From positions 1 to 30,582 of the forward strand of contig JAJVUU010000020.1 of the NCBI GenBank assembly GCA_021621525.1: a DNA stretch of 30,582 bases, given 5' to 3'. Origin of the DNA: Caryophanales bacterium (lineage in GTDB: Bacteria; Bacillota_I; Bacilli_A; RFN20; CAG-288). A program made the position numbers and the translations under genes. Positions 16,101-22,391 of the stretch are shown here, piece by piece. The notes under the pieces are model-generated. The model was given only the letters and a program-made list of their open reading frames with translations. It was not told where the DNA came from and ran no database searches. Position 1 is the stretch's first letter. Each line of letters starts with the position of its first letter.

Positions 16101-17351
16101 GGAAAAGTCACTCTTAATCAGAATGGAGGCCCGGTCTATTCCACAACGGAATATCTCCATGATACTCTTTCTACGAATATGCAGTACTACTACACCAGAG
16201 TCAGAGCGATGGAGCTTCTCTATACTTCTGCTAGATCTAACCTCATGGACAACGGTGCCGATTTCCTCAAGAACTTCCAGAGTCAGGATGTTGTCTTCTA
16301 TAAGGGAATCGCTGGTACGAAGGAACTGAATGTCGGTTTCAAGAAAGGAAGCGATGTTCGCTATGAAGTCAAGGAAGACAAGCTTCCGAAGGGTGTCACC
16401 TTCGATTCCAAGACTGGAACCTTCAAGGCTGCTGCCAATGCCGAAGCCGTTACCGGAACTATTAAGCTCGTTGCCCACTATGATGGTTGGGCTGCTTCTA
16501 AACCGATTACCGTTACCGTGAAATTCGCTGAACCGATTCAGTTTACTGGCGAAACTTCCATCGCAAAAGGCTCTGCTTATGAAGCCAAGGTCACTCAGGA
16601 TCTCTGGAAAGCCAAAGAGAATATCGGAGAAAAGGAAGCCGGTATCGTTTCCGTCGATAGCAGCGTCAGCGGTCTTCCGGAGGGACTCAGCTTTGATTCC
16701 AAGACCGGAAAGATCACCGGAACTGCCAATGCCGCAGGCGAATATAAGGTCAAGATCCAGTACAAGGTCAAGGAAAGAACCGTTATGTCTTGGTGGGGTA
16801 ATGTGTGGGCGCAGGATAAGACGACTACATATACTCGTGAAATCACTCTCACCGTCGGTGAACTTGTCACTGTCAAAGTCGGAGATCAGACCATGAAGGT
16901 CGAAAAGGGTGCTGTCATGGAAGCCCCGGCCGCTCCGGAAGCTCCGGAAGGAATGGAGTTTGTCGGATGGTCTACTGCAGACGGTAATATCTTCGATTTC
17001 TCCAAGGCTGTTGATAGTGATATGGAGCTGACTGCCGTCTTCAGAAAGAAAGCCGATGTGATCGAGTATCGTGTCCAGGATGGTAAGATCCAGTCCAGAA
17101 CCAATGGCGGCGAATGGGTCGACGTGGTTTCCTTGGATGAGATCAAGGGCGAAAAAGGCGATGCCGGAGACAAGGGCGACAAAGGTGATAAGGGTGACAA
17201 AGGTGATAAGGGCGATGCCGGTGAAAACGGCAAGGATGGCGAAAATGCCAAAGGTGGCTGCGGCGGTTCTATCGTCGGAGCAACTACTGCTATCGGTGCC
17301 TTTGCTCTTCTTGCTTCTGCTCTTGTTCTGAAGAAGAAACGTGAAGAATAA
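13185..17351 (+). CDS. Giant permuted GH3 glycoside hydrolase, surface-anchored
   Basis: This 1388-residue exported enzyme of glycoside hydrolase family 3 has its domains in reversed order. After a signal-like N-terminus (about 1-35) comes the alpha/beta sandwich domain (about 60-410; 'RLGGEGADL', E205 likely acid/base), then an Fn3-like domain (about 430-545). The TIM-barrel domain follows (about 660-960), with 'GRNFEYYSQDG', 'K842-H843-FALNDQETNR' and nucleophile D921 in 'GHIVTDYQ'. Two putative Ig-like domains (about 1045-1225), an InlB-like repeat (about 1230-1298, 'FVGWSTADGNIFDF'), eleven Gly-X-Y triplets (1322-1354) and the tail GGCGGS-hydrophobic-KKKREE complete it. GH3 enzymes release terminal sugars from beta-glucosides, xylosides or related glycans; the substrate is not determined. 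Reversed GH3 order is known from ruminal bacteria. A hairpin and then the CBM lipoprotein gene follow. Confidence 0.93.
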   Translation: MKHSNVRRRISKLSLFFAVPVLSATFSNFMHPADLADFSRLKGKQIIGADGGMYYSEFSSNEELKEATKEKNKELVADSVILLKNGGGADGKENMLPYSGMKNISLFGVNSWAYAYGGTGSGSGQLEKGADIYSSLENAGLKINPKLKQLYMDHSAGSLSASAKWSTPTYEDTELPMDLYTNTITSTYGRYHDAAFVFLSRLGGEGADLGRKNVAGREDENMHYLELTTKEKALIKHVEDNFDKVVVLINSGNILEMGELQNDPKISAILSIGQTGDYGFDGVIKVLRGEVSPSGRTVDIWARDFTTDPTYQNFGNGDQTVEKGTNTDYVNGGKSFGKEVEYEEGIYLGYKYYETMHNEIREGHVNLSDEKTKKVLGSADLGTNFTNADDWYNKTIVYPFGYGLSYTNFEWTNFEVTKTGTGEDMKLEASINVTNKGSVAGKDVVEIYMNAPYTKGGIEKSYVKLVGFEKTKELKPGETEKVKVNFDAYQVASYDYNDANTNKFKGYEIEQGEYKFFASKNSHDHVQTKSLELEAAKIENSKETGHKIENVFTKNEEDSMYNYSSISPTMTILSRNDMISTFPVAPTVEERTVTGKDDATKNPKTDGTEFEITKGEIYNKLNFGFIFGKDDESKERWNKWGSDANKVIPENWTQAENDKGEVKIRLVDMMGLDPYDTVSKVTSDNAVINGKTHAEAWDLFMNQLTYEELKLLNSTGFFKTAAIERVGKEEAVDPDGPCTIGGQTKDGYISARGSSGTRYWATSQTLAASWNQTLAGEFGRLIGEEGMWNGYNGWYAPSMNTHRSPFSGRNFEYYSQDGVQAGLITAKVIAGAASRGVYSYIKHFALNDQETNRGGVCTWADEQTIRENYLTPYQYAVEEGGSAGIMTGFNRIGTVANSEHYPLLTEILRDEWGFKGHIVTDYQVGTVGDKTNNLEIMTRSGNNIPLGDRAQNARGGGNWDKSLRNGKGGVKVGKVTLNQNGGPVYSTTEYLHDTLSTNMQYYYTRVRAMELLYTSARSNLMDNGADFLKNFQSQDVVFYKGIAGTKELNVGFKKGSDVRYEVKEDKLPKGVTFDSKTGTFKAAANAEAVTGTIKLVAHYDGWAASKPITVTVKFAEPIQFTGETSIAKGSAYEAKVTQDLWKAKENIGEKEAGIVSVDSSVSGLPEGLSFDSKTGKITGTANAAGEYKVKIQYKVKERTVMSWWGNVWAQDKTTTYTREITLTVGELVTVKVGDQTMKVEKGAVMEAPAAPEAPEGMEFVGWSTADGNIFDFSKAVDSDMELTAVFRKKADVIEYRVQDGKIQSRTNGGEWVDVVSLDEIKGEKGDAGDKGDKGDKGDKGDKGDAGENGKDGENAKGGCGGSIVGATTAIGAFALLASALVLKKKREE
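17148..17246 (+). repeat. Collagen-like Gly-X-Y coding repeat
   Basis: Eleven consecutive Gly-X-Y triplets (GEK, GDA, five GDK, GDA, GEN, GKD, GEN) are encoded by a 9-bp-periodic tract of GGCGACAAA/GGTGATAAG units. It lies just ahead of the C-terminal anchor, where a rigid or trimerising stalk would be expected. The repeat unit makes copy-number change by slippage plausible. Confidence 0.9.
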
Positions 17352-17370
17352 GTTTTGATGAGTTGTTCGT

Positions 17371-17397
17371 GCAAGCCAGGAATTAATCCTGGCTTGC
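17371..17397 (+). terminator. Intra-operon hairpin (attenuator or mRNA end)
   Basis: A perfect 10-bp stem (GCAAGCCAGG / CCTGGCTTGC) with a 7-base AATTAAT loop lies 20 bp past the GH3 stop. Only a weak T-tract follows (CTTTGATT). It may end part of the transcripts or protect the 3' end of the first gene's mRNA while the lipoprotein and second GH3 are made at lower level. Confidence 0.6.
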
Positions 17398-17422
17398 CTT
17401 TGATTAAACGAGGGGAAAGAAC

Positions 17423-19120
17423 ATGAAAAAGAAAAAAGTTCTTATGTCCGCAATCGCATTGGGGTTATTTGCTTCTCCATTGGCGTCCTGTGTTGCCAGT
17501 GTCCGATGCATCAGCCATATCGATGTCAACAACGATGGAAAATGCGATCACTGCGGACAGAAAATGGAGATCAAGAAAGAGACGGACATTAAGAGTATCG
17601 AAGTGTCTGTCCTTCCTTCGAAAACATATTATGCTTTGAATGAAGCCTTGGATCTCACTGGCGGTATTCTGACGGTGACTTACAAGGATGGCAAACCTGA
17701 AAAGACAATCCCGCTTACGGATAAATCGCTGACAATCAGCAAACCGAATATGTCCTCGAAGGGAAAAAAGCTTGTTGGTATCTCTTATGAAGGAATGAAG
17801 ACGTCGTTCCAAATCGAGGTTGGAGATAAGAGATTCGTTGTCAGTTTTGATCTTGGATATGCCGGCGCTGAAAAAATAGAATCCCAGAATGTTGTTATCA
17901 AAGGGCTTGCGACAAAGCCTGCTGATCCGATTCGCGATGGATATGATTTCGGAGGTTGGTTCAAAGAGTCGTCTTGTACGAATGCCTTTGATTTCATGTC
18001 GGATGAGATTATGAGCGATACGACGATCTTTGCCAAATGGTATAAGCAGTATGAAGTCGTATTCAAATCGAATTATTCTGAGGGAGAGGATATTGTTTCC
18101 AAGACGAAATTGGGCAAGGTTCCAAGTGATGTCGTTCCTAAGGAGAGAGCGAACTACCTTTTTGCAGGATGGTATGAAGATGAGGGCTGTACAAAGCTTT
18201 TCGATTTCAACAAGGAAATCACGAAGAACGTGGTCCTCTTTGCAAAATGGGTATCCGAAAACGTCACTGTCCATACAATCACTTTCAACGAGAATTATGG
18301 TGATCAGCCTAAGACGACGACAGCAAGTGTCGCTGATGGTGAATCTCTCTCAAGACCTACCAATCCGACCAGAGCGAATGTGACGAAAAAGGGACACCAG
18401 GCTCAGAACTTCCAGTTCACGGGTTGGTATAAGGATAAGGAAGGCAATGAACCGTTTGATTTCTCTTCCGCTGTTTCTGCTGACCTGACCTTGTATGCTG
18501 GTTGGACAGGACAGTATATTTTCGAAGCGGAACATGTCAGTTTCATCGATGAGACTACTGGAAATCCGATTCAGGGTATGGGTGCTTCCGGCGGATCCGA
18601 AGGAGCCAATATGGTGGATTCTCCGGCTCCCGGAACGGAAGGAATCAATGCATCCAATGGATATTATGTCACTTATCTGTTTGCTCCGTTCCTTACTCTG
18701 ACATTCAACATCGATTCAGACCGTCCGGTGAATGACGCCAAGCTTACGTTCAGAATCACATGCGAAAGTGTCGGATATGCTCTTTCTCCGACGGAGCAGG
18801 ACGGCAAGACGGAAAACGGTACACTGATTTCCAACTATAGGATTACATGCAATGACAATCCCATCGATTATCCTCTTATCGAGGTTTCAGATGTGAAAGG
18901 TCATGAAGCTACCGGTGGACGCAGACCTTTCTCGGACCATGTTCTTACTACATCGCTGAATTTGAAAAAAGGACAGAACAAATTCAAGTTCATTTCTTCC
19001 AACAGTCACGGTATGGGTGGAACCATGGCTGCAACGGCTCCGGTTATCGATTGCATCAAAATCGATACAAAGGCTGAACTTTCGTGGAATCCGATTACGG
19101 ACAATGAGTTCGGTCAATAG
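17423..19120 (+). CDS. Lipoprotein with Ig, three InlB repeats and CBM-like domain
   Basis: This 565-residue surface lipoprotein has a signal peptide and lipobox L-A-S-C23. Directly after comes a small cysteine motif 'HIDVNNDGKCDHCGQKM', seen in some Firmicutes lipoproteins and perhaps metal-binding. There follows a bacterial Ig-like domain (about 52-132, 'LDLTGGILTVTYKDG') and three InlB B-type repeats (about 136-205, 208-276, 283-362; each ends in 'FAKW' or 'YAGW'). The last domain is a beta-sandwich resembling CBM6/CBM35 (about 364-555, 'YIFEAEHVSF', 'LNLKKGQNKFKF'). No catalytic motif is visible. It probably binds glycan at the cell surface and presents it to the GH3 enzymes encoded on either side. 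GAGGGG lies ahead of the ATG, and its stop is 16 bp from the next start, so it is in one operon. Confidence 0.88.
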   Translation: MKKKKVLMSAIALGLFASPLASCVASVRCISHIDVNNDGKCDHCGQKMEIKKETDIKSIEVSVLPSKTYYALNEALDLTGGILTVTYKDGKPEKTIPLTDKSLTISKPNMSSKGKKLVGISYEGMKTSFQIEVGDKRFVVSFDLGYAGAEKIESQNVVIKGLATKPADPIRDGYDFGGWFKESSCTNAFDFMSDEIMSDTTIFAKWYKQYEVVFKSNYSEGEDIVSKTKLGKVPSDVVPKERANYLFAGWYEDEGCTKLFDFNKEITKNVVLFAKWVSENVTVHTITFNENYGDQPKTTTASVADGESLSRPTNPTRANVTKKGHQAQNFQFTGWYKDKEGNEPFDFSSAVSADLTLYAGWTGQYIFEAEHVSFIDETTGNPIQGMGASGGSEGANMVDSPAPGTEGINASNGYYVTYLFAPFLTLTFNIDSDRPVNDAKLTFRITCESVGYALSPTEQDGKTENGTLISNYRITCNDNPIDYPLIEVSDVKGHEATGGRRPFSDHVLTTSLNLKKGQNKFKFISSNSHGMGGTMAATAPVIDCIKIDTKAELSWNPITDNEFGQ

Positions 19121-19136
19121 AAAGAGAGGCTAAGCT

Positions 19137-22100
19137 ATGAAAAATTTCTTTAAAAGCACTCTGAGCAAGGTGTGGATTATCGTCTGTTCGATTCTGAATG
19201 CCATTCTTATCACGGCAAATATTCTTGGTCAGTTCGGCCTTCACGATCTTTTCGTCAATGTTCTCGGAAAACGGAATACGATTGTTTACGGCGATGGCAT
19301 CTATTATGAATCGGACTATGAGAACAAGGATGATTCCTTTGAAAAGTCCAACAAAATCAACGAGGAAATCAATGAAGAGGGAATCACTCTTCTGAAGAAC
19401 AAGAACAATGTTCTTCCTCTGAAGAAGGGAAGCAAGGTCTCCGTGTTCGGAAAGAACTCCGTCAATCTTGCCTATGGTGGTTCTGGATCTGGTTCGTTTG
19501 AAGTGACCAAAGAGACCCCTACTCTTTATCAGAGTTTGGAGAAAGCTGGATTCGAATTTAATCCGACACTTAAGAAATTCTACGATTCGGACGGAAAGTC
19601 CGGAAAAGGACGTCCGACATCTCCGAAGTTGGACAATGGAAGAAATACGATTGCGGGTTTTGCTACCGGCGAAACTCCGTATTCGAGCTATACGGACGAC
19701 ATCAAGGCCAGCTATCAGAAATACCATGATGCCGCCATTGTCGTATTCTCCAGAATCGGAGGCGAATCCTATGACCTTCCGAGAACCATGAAGGATACGG
19801 ACGGTGCTTTGAATGAGAAGGACCATTATCTGGAACTCGATAAAAACGAACAGGAACTTCTCGTGAATGTCTGCAATGCTTTTAACAAGGTTGTTGTCGT
19901 TATCAACTCTTCAACACAGATGGAACTCGGTTTCCTGGATGAAACAAACGACAATGATGATACACTGGTTCCGGGCATGGAGAACATCCATGATAAAATC
20001 CAGGCCTGCGTCTGGATCGGTGGACCTGGATATTCTGGAATTTTCGCTTTAGGAAGAATCCTGGATGGTGAGGTGACTCCTTCCGGAAGAACCGTTGATA
20101 CTTATCAGAGAGACTTTACAAAGGATCCTACCTATCAGAATTTTGCCGATAATCTGGTCAACAACGGAAATACGTATCTTCTTTCTGATGGATCAAAGCC
20201 TTCCATTACGGAACATTATGTTGATTATGAAGAGGGTGTCTATCTTGGATATCGTTATTACGAAACAAGAGGAAAAGCTGATGAAACCTGGTATAAGAAC
20301 CATGTCGTTTTCCCATTCGGATATGGTCTTAGCTATACCGACTTCGAATGGAAACTGAAGAGTGCCAGTTTCAATAGCGGCGAAGATCTTTCCTGGGACG
20401 GAGAGAACGACAAAGACTTTTCCGTCACGGTCTCGGTGAAGAATACCGGAACCACCTACAGTGGAAAGGATGTCGTTGAGGTCTATCTTACTGCCCCCTA
20501 TAAGAGCGGTGAAATCGAAAAACCGGCGGTCCAGCTTGTCGGATTCGCCAAGACTCCGCTTCTTGCTCCGGGTAAGGAGGTAGATGTCGAGGTGAAATTC
20601 TCCGGTTATGATTTTGCTTCCTATGACTATAGTGATGCCAATAAGAATGGCTTCAAAGGCTATGAGCTTGATCCCGGAGAATATCACGTTCAGATCATGA
20701 AGAATGCTCACGAATGCGTTATCGACCGCGCCTTCAATCTTAAGGAAGCTGTTCGTTATGAGAAGGACAAGACGACGAAGACCAAGGTCGAGAACAGGTT
20801 CGATGATGTCAGTTTCGAAGAAAAGTACGGAATGGAGAGCGTTCTTTCCAGAAATGATTTCGATAGAACATTCCCTAAGAACGAAGTTCTCAGCGGCTCC
20901 GATGCCGAAAGAACAATCACTCCGGAATTCCATTCGAAGATAACCTCCAAGGAAACAAACAATCCGATTGTCAATGATAATACGATTCAGGCACCGACTC
21001 AGGCCGAAGTCGGTTCCCCAAGCGGTACTCTCCAGCTCTACGACCTGATCGAACACGATGAGGAAGACAAAGTCAAGAGAGACAGCGAAGGAATGGTCAT
21101 GGTCGATTACGATGATGCGAGATGGGATGAATATTTGGATCTTCTGACTAAGGATGAGATGATGAATTTCATCATGAAGGGTAACTTCCAGACGACTGCT
21201 CTTCCTAGCATCGGTCTTCTTGATGCCTTTGCTACCGACGGACCTGTCGGCTTTGTCTTCTTCATGGCAGCCATCAAGGATCAGTCTCCGGTCTATAAGA
21301 CCTGTTCCTATGCCAGCGAATGTGTCATTGCAGCTACCTGGAATGTTGATTTGGCAAGGAAGATGGGTGTATCCATCGGAAATGAAGCCGTCATCGGAAA
21401 CGAAAGAGCCGATGGTCGTCCGTATTCCGGATGGTATGCACCGGCAGTCAATCTTCACAGAACTCCGTTCGGAGGAAGAAACTTCGAATATTATTCCGAG
21501 GATCCGGTTCTGAGCGGAAAGCTTGCCTGCGAAGTCATCAAGGGCGCAAAAAGTAAAGGTGTCTACTGTCATCTGAAGCATTTTGCTGTCAATGAACAGG
21601 AAACAAACCGTTCCGGCGTCTGCACATGGCTTACTGAGCAGTCTTTGAGAGAATTGTATCTGAAGCCGTTTGAAATGGCAGTCAAGGACGGAGGAACACT
21701 TGCTATCATGTCTTCCTTCAACAGAATCGGTACGACCTGGACCGGTGGAGATTATAGACTTCTGACTTCCATTCTGAGAGACGAATGGGGATTCAAGGGT
21801 ATGGTCATCTGCGACTTCAATACTGAGCCGTTCATGGATACAAAACAGATGGCATATGCCGGCGGTGATCTGAACCTCGCTACTCTTCCTTCACCTTGGG
21901 AGGTGAAGTCTGCTCAGGACCTTACGATTCTGAGACAGTGCACGAAGAATGTCATCTATACTACCTCCCGTTCCAATGCGATGAATGGATGCGGAGAAGG
22001 TGGATATTATGTGACCTACTATGCATGGTGGGAAGTCCTTCTCTTCTTCCTTGAAATCGGTGTGTTAGCTGTTACTGTGCTGTGGGGAGCCTTATGTTTC

Positions 22101-22199
22101 TATCTTAATTACAGGAGGAACAAACAGCAAGTCACATTTGAGGTAAGCGGCGATGAAAAAGACGAACAGACGACAAACAATTCCGACGAAAAGAAATAA
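19137..22199 (+). CDS. Permuted GH3 glycoside hydrolase with two membrane anchors
   Basis: This 1020-residue paralogue of the enzyme at 13185 has the same reversed order. The alpha/beta sandwich is at about 65-410 ('GGESYDLPR', E210 likely acid/base), the Fn3-like domain at about 420-545, and the TIM-barrel at about 650-930 with 'GGRNFEYYSEDP', 'KHFAVNEQETNRSG' and nucleophile D893 in 'MVICDFNTEP'. It lacks the Ig, InlB, stalk and GGCGGS parts. Instead it has an N-terminal TM (about 11-32) and a C-terminal TM (about 967-993), then a charged, polar cytoplasmic tail ending SDEKK. The catalytic part would lie outside, tethered at both ends close to the membrane, suited to short oligosaccharides released further out. 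It is the last gene of the operon; GAGAGG lies ahead of the ATG. Confidence 0.92.
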   Translation: MKNFFKSTLSKVWIIVCSILNAILITANILGQFGLHDLFVNVLGKRNTIVYGDGIYYESDYENKDDSFEKSNKINEEINEEGITLLKNKNNVLPLKKGSKVSVFGKNSVNLAYGGSGSGSFEVTKETPTLYQSLEKAGFEFNPTLKKFYDSDGKSGKGRPTSPKLDNGRNTIAGFATGETPYSSYTDDIKASYQKYHDAAIVVFSRIGGESYDLPRTMKDTDGALNEKDHYLELDKNEQELLVNVCNAFNKVVVVINSSTQMELGFLDETNDNDDTLVPGMENIHDKIQACVWIGGPGYSGIFALGRILDGEVTPSGRTVDTYQRDFTKDPTYQNFADNLVNNGNTYLLSDGSKPSITEHYVDYEEGVYLGYRYYETRGKADETWYKNHVVFPFGYGLSYTDFEWKLKSASFNSGEDLSWDGENDKDFSVTVSVKNTGTTYSGKDVVEVYLTAPYKSGEIEKPAVQLVGFAKTPLLAPGKEVDVEVKFSGYDFASYDYSDANKNGFKGYELDPGEYHVQIMKNAHECVIDRAFNLKEAVRYEKDKTTKTKVENRFDDVSFEEKYGMESVLSRNDFDRTFPKNEVLSGSDAERTITPEFHSKITSKETNNPIVNDNTIQAPTQAEVGSPSGTLQLYDLIEHDEEDKVKRDSEGMVMVDYDDARWDEYLDLLTKDEMMNFIMKGNFQTTALPSIGLLDAFATDGPVGFVFFMAAIKDQSPVYKTCSYASECVIAATWNVDLARKMGVSIGNEAVIGNERADGRPYSGWYAPAVNLHRTPFGGRNFEYYSEDPVLSGKLACEVIKGAKSKGVYCHLKHFAVNEQETNRSGVCTWLTEQSLRELYLKPFEMAVKDGGTLAIMSSFNRIGTTWTGGDYRLLTSILRDEWGFKGMVICDFNTEPFMDTKQMAYAGGDLNLATLPSPWEVKSAQDLTILRQCTKNVIYTTSRSNAMNGCGEGGYYVTYYAWWEVLLFFLEIGVLAVTVLWGALCFYLNYRRNKQQVTFEVSGDEKDEQTTNNSDEKK

Positions 22200-22218
22200 C
22201 TTCTAAAACGCAACGATT

Positions 22219-22257
22219 GGAACCTCCAGGATTTTCTTCCTGCAGGTTCCTTTTTTT
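22219..22257 (+). terminator. Terminator of the GH3 operon
   Basis: The stem GGAACCT/AGGTTCC has an inner CAGG/CCTG extension and is followed by seven T, 20 bp past the stop at 22199. It separates the operon from the esterase gene. Confidence 0.9.
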
Positions 22258-22275
22258 CTTGCTGTAAAAATTGAT

Positions 22276-22306
22276 TTTTGGGTCATTTTTGATGGCAAGT
22301 ATGACA
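22276..22306 (+). promoter_or_regulatory. Bipartite LytTR-type operator, copy C
   Basis: TTTTGGG (22276-22282), 19 bp, TGACA (22302-22306), upstream of the esterase gene. It shares TTTTGGGTC with copy A, and the second half-site is 5 bp ahead of the candidate -35. Confidence 0.6.
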
Positions 22307-22311
22307 AAAGG

Positions 22312-22340
22312 TTGTAAGCGCTATCACAAAATAGTAAAAA
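22312..22340 (+). promoter_or_regulatory. Esterase promoter with overlapping cre-like site
   Basis: The candidate -35 TTGTAA (22312-22317) and -10 TAAAAA (22335-22340) are 17 bp apart. TGTAAGCGCTATCA (22313-22326) fits the pattern TGNAARCGNWWWCA at every position and is part of a near-palindrome TTGTAAGCGCTATCACAA. A CcpA or LacI-family repressor bound here would block the -35. Confidence 0.6.
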
Positions 22341-22391
22341 AGAGATACTGGATTCAACTAGCAGTGCTTTTTAAGCACCGGAAAGGAACTT

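Noticed and set aside
17148..17246. Gly-X-Y tract as an assembly or sequencing artefact
   Set aside because: The units are not identical at third positions, the frame stays open and a plausible C-terminal anchor follows.
20193..21581. Long open frame opposite the second GH3 gene (also 14781-15935 and 13194-14276 opposite the first)
   Set aside because: Shadows of conserved GH3 coding sequence, with low-complexity Ile/Ser/Arg composition and no start signals.
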